DNA of 44,358 bases from Bacillota bacterium. Its GTDB lineage: Bacteria > Bacillota_I > Bacilli_A > RFN20 > CAG-288. The position numbers and the translations under genes are program-made. A model generated the notes under the pieces. That model was not told the origin of the DNA. It worked only from the letters and a program-made list of their open reading frames with translations, and made no database searches. Positions 9,227-16,517 of the stretch are shown one piece after another (position 1 is the first letter of the stretch; each line of letters begins with the position of its first letter). Location: assembly GCA_023459795.1 (NCBI GenBank), contig JAEWSP010000006.1:1-44358 (forward strand), given 5' to 3'.

Positions 9227-10744
9227 ATGAAAAAAGATAATTCCAAGAACAAATCCCTTCCGCCGGAAGAAACCGTAGCGGAGATCCGTCCGGACAGCTC
9301 CTTGAAAGGCCGAGTCAACCATCCGATTGCTCCGGAGACCCTGGAAGCCATCATCGCTAATAGGGATACCAGGCTGTTGAACCTTACGGTTCAGAGCTAT
9401 GACCCTATCAATATCGCTAACGCCCTCGAGAAGCTGGAACCCCAGGATATCCTGTTCTTCTTCAAGTCCGTCGACTCCGACGATTCCGCCGAAGTCTTCA
9501 CCGCCCTTACCAAGGAGAACAAGGAGAAGGTCGTAAAAGCCTTCTCCGACAAGGAACTCCATGACATCATCGATCCGATGCAGATGGATAACCTCGTCGA
9601 TTTCGTCGACGAGCTTCCTGCCAACCTTACGAACAAGGTCCTGCAGGCGGCCGAGCCGGATGACCGGAAACGGCTTTATGCCTATCTGAAGTTCAAGGAA
9701 GACAGTGCCGGAACCATCATGACTCCGGAATTCCTGTACGTAAAAGACACAAACAGCGTCGAAGAGTGCCTAGCCGAGATCCGTGCCCACGGACAGGACA
9801 AGGAAACCGTCTGGATGATCTTCGTCGTCGACAGCACCAGAACCCTGGTCGGAACCGTAACCCTGGCTACCTTACTCGAATCCGATCCTACCGACATCGT
9901 GAAGTCCGTAATGAACGACGACTACGTCTATGTCTCGGCCGACACGGATGAGGAAGCCGTACTCCGGGCTTTTAGAAAATACGATATCTCCGTCATGCCG
10001 GTCACGAACAAGGAGAGAAGAATCCTTGGCATCATCACCTTCGATGATGTCATGGACGTCGCCGCAACCGAGAACACGGAGGATATCCAGCTTTCCGCAG
10101 CCGTCATCCCGAGTGAGACTCCGTATCTCAAGAGAAGCATTCCTAACCTTGTGAAATCCTATTCCGTCTGGCTGGTCTTCCTTCTGTTCCTGGATACCTT
10201 CACCTCCATGATCCTCTCCTATATGGATGCCCCTCTTGCCATTTTCCCGATCCTGATTGCTTTCCTCACCCCGACGATGAGTGCCAACTCCAACTCCGCG
10301 GATCAGACGACCACTGTCATCATCCGGGAAATCGCTCTTGGCAACATCTCCTCGAAGAACTACTGGAAGGTCGTCTGGAAAGAGACGAAGACGGCACTTC
10401 TTACCGGCTTGATGCTAGCTCTCTTCCTCTTCACCTGGACGGAAGTAGAACTGAACTCCGGAATCATCCAGCTTTCCCCGACGGACAACTCCGCTCTTGC
10501 CTCCCTCTACGAGAACAACCGGAGTCTCTTCTTCCTTTCCGTATCCTTGGTCAGCTCCCTGACGGCTCTGGTCTCCACGGTCGTCGCCAAGTTCCTGGGC
10601 GTTTCTGTCCCGGTCCTGGCAAAGAAGATCCATATCGATCCGGCCGTCATCAGTCAGCCGATGATCTCTACCGTACTCGATATCGTATCGATCGCCATCT
10701 ACTTCTGTTTCTCCGCCCTCATCATGAAGGGGATAGGCTTCTAG
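9227..10744 (+). CDS. MgtE-family transporter, divergent tandem paralogue
   Basis: A 505-residue paralogue of the preceding gene with the same order of domains: N domain, CBS pair (GTIMTPEFLYVK; RRILGIITFDDVMDV), and about five membrane helices from ~302. It has AGGAGG 8 nt before ATG and follows the first copy by 12 bases. The GGNxGxQ motif is changed to SANSNSADQ, so all glycines are lost, and the SGP before the last helix reads SQP. The acidic residue of the last helix is kept (LDIV, D485). It may pair with the first copy or have altered ion selectivity. MgtE channels are dimers, so a heterodimer is possible but is inference. Confidence 0.85.
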   Translation: MKKDNSKNKSLPPEETVAEIRPDSSLKGRVNHPIAPETLEAIIANRDTRLLNLTVQSYDPINIANALEKLEPQDILFFFKSVDSDDSAEVFTALTKENKEKVVKAFSDKELHDIIDPMQMDNLVDFVDELPANLTNKVLQAAEPDDRKRLYAYLKFKEDSAGTIMTPEFLYVKDTNSVEECLAEIRAHGQDKETVWMIFVVDSTRTLVGTVTLATLLESDPTDIVKSVMNDDYVYVSADTDEEAVLRAFRKYDISVMPVTNKERRILGIITFDDVMDVAATENTEDIQLSAAVIPSETPYLKRSIPNLVKSYSVWLVFLLFLDTFTSMILSYMDAPLAIFPILIAFLTPTMSANSNSADQTTTVIIREIALGNISSKNYWKVVWKETKTALLTGLMLALFLFTWTEVELNSGIIQLSPTDNSALASLYENNRSLFFLSVSLVSSLTALVSTVVAKFLGVSVPVLAKKIHIDPAVISQPMISTVLDIVSIAIYFCFSALIMKGIGF

Positions 10745-10747
10745 CCT

Positions 10748-11296
10748 ATGTGCAGGCATTATCAGTTCGACAACAGGGACCGGGAGAGACTGGAAGTCTT
10801 TCCCGGTCTTTTCCTGAAGATGACGAAGAGCAGGGAGATCCTTCCCGGAGAGAAGGCTCCTGCTATCCTCCTTTCGGATGGGAGAGAGAAGCTTGCCCTT
10901 CTGTCCTTTGGCATCTTCCTAACCAGTGACCCTGTCGTCAACGCCAGAGTAGAGACAGTAAAAGAAAAGAAGCTGTTTTCCGACTCCTTCCAGAAGAGAA
11001 GAGCAGTCCTTGTCGCTACCTCCCTTTTTGAAAGGGACCGGAAAGGAACAGAGAGCCAGTTCTATTCCCCGAAGGAAGAGTTCCTTTATCTTTCCGGATT
11101 CTATGACGAGCAGGAGAACTTTGTCCTGCTGACTAGAAAGACGGAAAAGAAGGAAGGAGACCTTCCGCCAAGGCTTCCCCTGCTTCTATGGAAGGAGGAA
11201 GTCTCCTCCTACCTCAAAGAAGGAGAGATCGAGAAGATCCTCCTAATAGATAGACCGCCGCTTATTCCCGCTCTTTCTCCTCTCCCGCTGTTCTAG
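10748..11296 (+). CDS. SRAP (HMCES/YedK-like) abasic-site protein lacking the usual His
   Basis: SRAP proteins crosslink abasic sites in single-stranded DNA through Cys2. This 182-residue protein begins MCRHYQF (Cys2 after Met removal), has the family NARVET motif (N65; E69) with EKKLFSDSFQKRR, and a Glu in SLFERD (E95) at the place of the family catalytic Glu. The family motif around the active His, normally like IHDRMP, reads LPPRLP, so the His is replaced by Pro140. It is shorter than typical members (about 220). It starts 3 nt after mgtE2 with GGGGATAGG upstream, so it probably belongs to that operon. It may form crosslinks but resolve them differently. Confidence 0.75.
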   Translation: MCRHYQFDNRDRERLEVFPGLFLKMTKSREILPGEKAPAILLSDGREKLALLSFGIFLTSDPVVNARVETVKEKKLFSDSFQKRRAVLVATSLFERDRKGTESQFYSPKEEFLYLSGFYDEQENFVLLTRKTEKKEGDLPPRLPLLLWKEEVSSYLKEGEIEKILLIDRPPLIPALSPLPLF

Positions 11297-11306
11297 AAAA
11301 GCAAAC

Positions 11307-11334
11307 AAAATGGTCAGCCTAGGCTGACCATTTT
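11307..11334. terminator. Bidirectional terminator, perfect 28-bp palindrome
   Basis: A perfect inverted repeat flanked by A4 and T4 (stem TGGTCAGCC/GGCTGACCA) sits between the SRAP gene (plus) and the last lipoprotein gene (minus), serving convergent transcripts from both sides. Confidence 0.8.
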
Positions 11335-11336
11335 CC

Positions 11337-12797
11337 TTAATCGATCTTAAGATTGTTCTTCGTCAGGAAGTTTTCTACAGGCTGATAGGTGGTACGACCG
11401 AAGCCGGTGAAATCGATCATCTGGTCTTCGATTTTAGTAGTGGACTCGACTCCGGTTGCACCGTCCACCTTCAGGTGGAAGCCGACCTTGCAGGTAGAGT
11501 CCCTGTCTCCTTCCGTAAAGGTTACGGTAAGGAGGGAAGACTCGACGGATACAGTGTTGGAAACAGCGGCGCCATAGATGTTGAAGTTTTTGATGAAATC
11601 CTGGATCAGCTTCTGGTTCGTGATCTCGTATTTTCCTTCGGACTTCTTCTTCAGGAACTGGAGTTCCTTCAGAAGCAAAAGATTGGAAGGATAGTTCATG
11701 ACGGAGACGACATCCTCCTGGACACTCGTGAAGCCGCCCTGGGCATATCCGATACGGTTCGGATTCTCTCTCGTAATCAGGCTTACGGCTCCTTCTTTGC
11801 TTATATGGAACAAATAGATGTCATCGTAGATCAGGGCTTTGGAGGTATAGAGAGATAGTCCTTCTCCCTTGGAATCCAGCTTCACATATCCCTTCATGTA
11901 GCTGGCAAGCAGAGGCTGCGCCTGCAAAGCAAGGTCGGAGTAGTACATGTAGTAGTACTGGGGATTGAAATATTCCGTGCTGAGAAGCTGGTCTTCATTG
12001 TAGATAGAATGGGAGAACTCGTTCCGAGCGAAGAGGGCAAAAATCCTGCTCTCATCCGCATCCGGAACAAATGCTTCTCCGTTCTCCTTCAGATAGAGAT
12101 CGGCACTATCGATGGAAGCTGTCTCGAGATGGTCGACAGTCAAGGTATAGGAGACATCCTGGATCAGGAAAGATATCAGAAGGGATTTGATTCCTCCTAC
12201 AGACTTATAGGAGACATCCGCCTTGTAGCCGCTAAGCTTCAGGTAGTCCCCGCCTCCGAATCCCGCCATGGAAAGAAGGAAGAGGACTTCCTTCTTGTCC
12301 GTAAAGGAAGCAGTAGCTCCCTTTACGGAAGAAGAAAATCCGTAGAAGGAGGACAAAGAAGCAGCATAGATAGAGGAATAGGCTTTGCCTTTTTCATCTT
12401 TCAGAAGGAAACCGGAGACAAACTCCCTGTCTCCTTCGTCATTCTTCTCCAGGGAGAAGGATGCGACTCCTTCCTTGGATAGGAAGTAACCATTTGTCTC
12501 CTTGTCTTCGCTCCAGCCGAAATAATCCGGTCTGTAGACGGACTTTGCAAGAGACTTAGTTCCTTCCTTGACCTCCGTCTGATAGACGCTGCCTTCCTTG
12601 GAAAGATATCCGAGGAAGGTAGCAATATCATTGACGTCTTCGGAAGACGGGAGGGAAGAGGTGCTAGTCGTAGAAGAAGAAGAAGAAGAGGAAACACCCG
12701 AAGCCGAGGAGGAAGAAGAGACTGGGGCTGTGTTCTTGCATCCGCTAAGGGAAGAAAGAAGCATCAAAGAGGATACAAATAGGATCTTTTTTCTCAT
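11337..12797 (-). CDS. Ser-rich lipoprotein of unknown function (486 aa)
   Basis: A secreted, lipid-anchored protein: basic N-terminus, hydrophobic segment and lipobox LSGC with Cys20. A Ser/Thr-rich linker (about 25-55) then leads to a globular part without a recognised domain. The start CKNTAPVSSSSS closely resembles the 288-residue lipoprotein at 15549-16415, suggesting paralogy. It is the last gene of a four-lipoprotein operon, separated from the previous stop by 3 nt, so its translation is probably coupled; the ribosome site is weak. The linker is encoded by runs of TCT/TCC codons. A solute-binding or adhesion role is possible but not shown. Confidence 0.75.
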   Translation of the reverse strand: MRKKILFVSSLMLLSSLSGCKNTAPVSSSSSASGVSSSSSSSTTSTSSLPSSEDVNDIATFLGYLSKEGSVYQTEVKEGTKSLAKSVYRPDYFGWSEDKETNGYFLSKEGVASFSLEKNDEGDREFVSGFLLKDEKGKAYSSIYAASLSSFYGFSSSVKGATASFTDKKEVLFLLSMAGFGGGDYLKLSGYKADVSYKSVGGIKSLLISFLIQDVSYTLTVDHLETASIDSADLYLKENGEAFVPDADESRIFALFARNEFSHSIYNEDQLLSTEYFNPQYYYMYYSDLALQAQPLLASYMKGYVKLDSKGEGLSLYTSKALIYDDIYLFHISKEGAVSLITRENPNRIGYAQGGFTSVQEDVVSVMNYPSNLLLLKELQFLKKKSEGKYEITNQKLIQDFIKNFNIYGAAVSNTVSVESSLLTVTFTEGDRDSTCKVGFHLKVDGATGVESTTKIEDQMIDFTGFGRTTYQPVENFLTKNNLKID

Positions 12798-12800
12798 TGC

Positions 12801-15530
12801 TTAGTTCGCTTTCACAAAGACGGTGTAGGAGTATTCGCCATAGTCATCATCTTCGTCGTAATCCCCAAGAAGGTACGTAACGGAGTTGTCATCCTGTCCG
12901 AACCAAGCGGATTCGGAGAGGAAGATTCCAAGGCCGTCTGCCTTGGTATAATCCATCTTCAGTTCAAACGGATTCGGATTGAAATCCATGTCGGCTCCGT
13001 CTCTTGTGGCACTGACAACAGTGGCAGTCGGGAACTCGCCGGTTGCCGGAACGAAGTCGAAGGCAATACGGAGAATGGTGGTGACGTTGGCACCGGTCGT
13101 GGAATCCTTGGTAAGAACACTCAGATTGCTTCCGTAGTGCTCTACTCCCTTCACTGTCTCCTTGTCCGTAGCAGAAAGAGTAAGGGAAGCAAAAGGATCA
13201 TACGTCCAGGTTCCCTCGATATCGGCGAAGGAAGAAGCTTCTCCCGGAAGGAAAGTAAAGGTAAGGATAGTCGAAGAGGCCTTAGCATCGTAGAAAGCCG
13301 TATTCAGCTTAACCTTGACAGTCGTCAGGGAAGAAGTAGCGACATTGGAGGCATTGACACGGATGGTGTTCTTGCTCGGATCGACAGCAATGACAAGTCC
13401 GAGGCCACTAAGGACATCCGTACCGTTCTTGTCCGTGGCAGAGAAGATATCGGCAGTCGTATCCAGAGGCATAGCAATGGATACGTAGTTGGACTTTCCC
13501 TTCTCATGTCCCTTGGCTTTGATCGTGTAGGTGACATCGTCTCCGCTGTGGAGATTATCCCCCGAGGAAGAATCCGGACTCTTGTGGCTGTAATCTAACC
13601 CCTGGATGAAGAAGGAGTTGACTTCGAAGCTGTAGTTGACCGTTACCTCGACATCCTTCTTCACGGCTTCGTCGGAGAGGTTCGAAACGGTTGCGGTTGC
13701 ACTTCCCGGCTTTCCGCCGATCCATCTCCTATAGGTAGAGTCATAGGAAACAACATCCCTGTCGGAAGAGCCGATAACCTGATACTGCCAGGAATCCAAA
13801 GCAGTGCTGGGAGTAAAAGCCATCTGCAGGTTGTCGTTCAGGATATCTCCGGAGTTGATCGTATTGGCAGTTCCGCCGTCCTTGGTGATGGAGGCAGAAT
13901 CGATGGAAGTGATGAAGTAGGGAGCGGCATCGAAGGTGAATCCGGAAGGAGTCTCGGAGTAGGTATAGGTTGCAGAAAGGGAATCCTTGATCGTTCCGTC
14001 CGCAGCAAAGTGGGCGTTGCCGTCCCGTCCGTCCAGGAAGGAGTCGGAACCGAAGTCATAGAGATCGGATCCGTAAGTCTTGGAGGTGTATTCAATCTCC
14101 TTGATAGCGCCCTCTTTGGTGAAGGAGAGGGAAGCCCTGTATTCGTAATGGGCAGAAGCAGAAGCCGTTCCAGAGGTATCGGAGGAATCGGCACCCGTAG
14201 TCTTGCCGGAAACGATCTTGGTCGTGAAACCGCCATCGGTATCCACAGCGGAAGTGATGATGCGGGTAACGGACTTCACGGTTCCCTCGACGGTCATTCC
14301 GACACGGTAGGCTTCCATGAAGCTTCTTTCGATCGTATACATATCGTAATCCGTATTTGCCGTAGCCATGAGCTTGGCAACGGAAGGATTGACGAACTGG
14401 GTATTCGTTCCATCGAATTCCAGTTCATCGGTCGGATCCGTAGTCATCTGGTTGTCCTTGGACTTCGAGAAATGGGAGGCAAGGTACTTGCCTGCCTTTC
14501 CGGTCTTCGTATCCACGGTCTTCAGAAGCTTGTTCGTTTCATCATAGGAACGGTAGGAATAGGAAGCATTCTTCCCGTCAAAGGACGTGGAAGTGGCAAG
14601 GGAAGAAGACTTGTCGGTTCCAAGAGCCCAGGTGTATTTCAGGTTCTGGGTCGAGCTTTGGATGCTGACACCGATCATGTTGGTCGGAAAAACGGAATCG
14701 CAGGACTGGACCTTGCCGTTGAAAAGGCCGTAGAGGGAATTGACGCTGTCCGGAAGGGAATCGACCGAGACTCTCTTTATATAGAGAGGACGGTTCTTGT
14801 TCTCGCTGTTAGGATCATAGAAGAAATCATAGGAGGAACCGGTAGAGAGGCATCCCAGGAAAGACTTGGAAGAAGCACCATAGGAAAGATTGAATCCTGC
14901 AAAGCACTTCGTTCTGTCGATGTTCATCGGAGTGAGGTTGGTCTTGGTTCCGTCCTCTCCCTTGAGGGTGACATTGAAGTTTCCTCTTCCGCTGCTGAAG
15001 GCGACATTGCGGGCAACAAAGAGGTTGCCTTCCTTGGCGAACACGCCAACGGCATCTCCGTTGACGGTGATGTCACCGTCGACGGATACATCCGTCGTGA
15101 TGATGACGGATTCCGCGGGCATCGCAAAGGTGAAATGAGTATCGTCGACCTTGGTTGCAGCCTTCGTATAGTTGTAGTAGACCATCGTAACGGAATATCC
15201 GGAAGTAAGGGTCAGGGTAAGAGTTACCGTCTCCCCTTCCTTGTACCGTTCCTTGTCGGAAGTGATGGAAACTCCGGTAGTCGTCTCATAACGGACGACA
15301 TAAGTCTCCTCTTCCGGCTTCGGCTTGGAAGAGGAAGAAGAGGAAGAAGAGGGGGAAGAAGAGGAGCTAGAAGAACTGATCGGAGCCTTCGTAGTGGAAG
15401 TAGAATTCTTGGAAGAGGTGGAAGAGCTCGTAGCCGTAGAAGAAGTAGAGGAAGGAAGAGTGTTCTTGTTGCATCCGCTCATCGTAAGGAGAAGAGAAAG
15501 AGAGAGAATCGTCAGTGTGCTTTTTTTCAT
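12801..15530 (-). CDS. Large Ser-rich lipoprotein with an InlB-repeat-like domain (909 aa)
   Basis: Signal peptide with lipobox TMSGC (Cys20), then a long Ser/Thr-rich linker to about residue 75. A segment of about 70 residues resembles divergent InlB B-repeats: ERYKEGETVTLTLTLTSGYS ending in FAMPAESVIITTDV. The remainder is beta-rich and unrecognised. The C-terminus is acidic (GDYDEDDDYGEY). GGAG lies 9 nt before ATG and the previous gene ends 18 bases upstream. Surface exposure is a safe inference; the ligand is unknown. The Ser linker is the longest TCN-repeat tract of the four lipoprotein genes. Confidence 0.75.
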   Translation of the reverse strand: MKKSTLTILSLSLLLTMSGCNKNTLPSSTSSTATSSSTSSKNSTSTTKAPISSSSSSSSPSSSSSSSSKPKPEEETYVVRYETTTGVSITSDKERYKEGETVTLTLTLTSGYSVTMVYYNYTKAATKVDDTHFTFAMPAESVIITTDVSVDGDITVNGDAVGVFAKEGNLFVARNVAFSSGRGNFNVTLKGEDGTKTNLTPMNIDRTKCFAGFNLSYGASSKSFLGCLSTGSSYDFFYDPNSENKNRPLYIKRVSVDSLPDSVNSLYGLFNGKVQSCDSVFPTNMIGVSIQSSTQNLKYTWALGTDKSSSLATSTSFDGKNASYSYRSYDETNKLLKTVDTKTGKAGKYLASHFSKSKDNQMTTDPTDELEFDGTNTQFVNPSVAKLMATANTDYDMYTIERSFMEAYRVGMTVEGTVKSVTRIITSAVDTDGGFTTKIVSGKTTGADSSDTSGTASASAHYEYRASLSFTKEGAIKEIEYTSKTYGSDLYDFGSDSFLDGRDGNAHFAADGTIKDSLSATYTYSETPSGFTFDAAPYFITSIDSASITKDGGTANTINSGDILNDNLQMAFTPSTALDSWQYQVIGSSDRDVVSYDSTYRRWIGGKPGSATATVSNLSDEAVKKDVEVTVNYSFEVNSFFIQGLDYSHKSPDSSSGDNLHSGDDVTYTIKAKGHEKGKSNYVSIAMPLDTTADIFSATDKNGTDVLSGLGLVIAVDPSKNTIRVNASNVATSSLTTVKVKLNTAFYDAKASSTILTFTFLPGEASSFADIEGTWTYDPFASLTLSATDKETVKGVEHYGSNLSVLTKDSTTGANVTTILRIAFDFVPATGEFPTATVVSATRDGADMDFNPNPFELKMDYTKADGLGIFLSESAWFGQDDNSVTYLLGDYDEDDDYGEYSYTVFVKAN

Positions 15531-15548
15531 TTTTATATACTCCGCTTT

Positions 15549-16415
15549 CTATAAGCTGCTCGGACCGAAGAAATCGATGATTCCTTCTTTTTCGTAGAGA
15601 TATGCAAAGTCTCCGGTGACATTGATGCAGAAGTCGGTGGGTTTCAGAGTGTTGGACTGATCCTTGGAAGTGGAGACGATGCTGTATTCGTACTGATCCC
15701 GGTCGACGCCGTCGTCTAACTCCCCAACATAAGTCAGGGCTAAGGAGATATCTCCATAAGTCGTATCGCCTTCCTTTGCCGACATCGTAGCTGTCAGCAG
15801 ATCCGTGAAGACGATATTGTATTTGTCTCCGTTGGAAGCAAAGGCCAGGTTCTTCCAGACATTTACATGGTTGTACATGTAGTCTTCGGCCTGTTCGTGG
15901 GTGAGCTTGTTCCGGACATTGATGGCATCCCTATAGAAGGTGGTCTCATTCTCATCCTTGATAGTAACAACAGTCCCGCCAGCAGAGAGGGCGTGGATCT
16001 TATAGCTGCCAGAGGAAATCTTCTCAAAAGAAAGGATTCCATCCTCGCTCATGGAGAAGGAGAGTTCTCCCTGGATCTTAAAGCCCGAGGATGCCTGGAC
16101 CGAGAGCGTGTAGTCTCTTTTTGCGACCAGGTGGGAACCGATGTTGAGATCAATAAGGATTCCGGTGCAGGAGATATGCATAACCTTCCTGGATTCCGCA
16201 ATCGTAACATCTTCCGGGAAAGCAAACGGATCCTCAGGAGCAGAAGAAGAGGAGGAAGACGTGGAAGCAGCAGTAGTAGAAGAAGAAGCCGGTGCAGGAA
16301 GAGCCGTGGACGTAGAAGACTCGGCAGAGGAAGAAGAGGAAACAGGAGCCGTCTTCCCGCAGGAGGAGAGAAGCCCGAGGCTAGCAAGAAGCGCAACTAA
16401 TATCGTTTTTTTCAT
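15549..16415 (-). CDS. Ser-rich lipoprotein of unknown function (288 aa)
   Basis: Lipobox LLSSC places the lipidated Cys at residue 19, followed by CGKTAPVSSSSSAESS and a Ser/Thr/Ala linker to about residue 60. The rest may contain a small Ig-like or BIG-type beta domain (residues ~65-150, GGTVVTIKDEN) but this is weak. I chose the ATG at 16415 (MKKTILV) because AAAGGT precedes it and the signal peptide then starts normally; an in-frame ATG 24 nt upstream has no ribosome site. It lies between the 842- and 909-residue lipoproteins in the same direction. Confidence 0.7.
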   Translation of the reverse strand: MKKTILVALLASLGLLSSCGKTAPVSSSSSAESSTSTALPAPASSSTTAASTSSSSSSAPEDPFAFPEDVTIAESRKVMHISCTGILIDLNIGSHLVAKRDYTLSVQASSGFKIQGELSFSMSEDGILSFEKISSGSYKIHALSAGGTVVTIKDENETTFYRDAINVRNKLTHEQAEDYMYNHVNVWKNLAFASNGDKYNIVFTDLLTATMSAKEGDTTYGDISLALTYVGELDDGVDRDQYEYSIVSTSKDQSNTLKPTDFCINVTGDFAYLYEKEGIIDFFGPSSL

Positions 16416-16464
16416 GAATATTTGACCTTTCATAGACATTTATGCAAACCGGATAAGACGCAAG

Positions 16465-16490
16465 AATCCGTACCCTTCCGGGCACGGATT
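16465..16490 (-). terminator. Hairpin between lipoprotein genes, possible attenuator
   Basis: Stem AATCCGT-CCC / GGG-ACGGATT with one mismatch and a four-base loop, read on the minus strand after the 842-residue lipoprotein gene. It lacks a clean T-run, so it may be a partial terminator or a processing/stability element that lowers expression of the three downstream genes. Confidence 0.4.
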
Positions 16491-16517
16491 CCTTCTGCCT
16501 AGCAGAAAAGAATTGCT

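Noticed and set aside
15325..15465. CRISPR-like or satellite array in the lipoprotein genes
   Set aside because: The repetition is a run of Ser codons inside an open frame; there are no spaced, identical repeats.
14010..15554. Long open frame on the plus strand antisense to the 909-aa lipoprotein gene
   Set aside because: It mirrors the codon pattern of the lipoprotein gene, gives low-complexity Arg/Gly/Ser text, and has no domain or ribosome site. The minus-strand product has a perfect lipobox and operon context.
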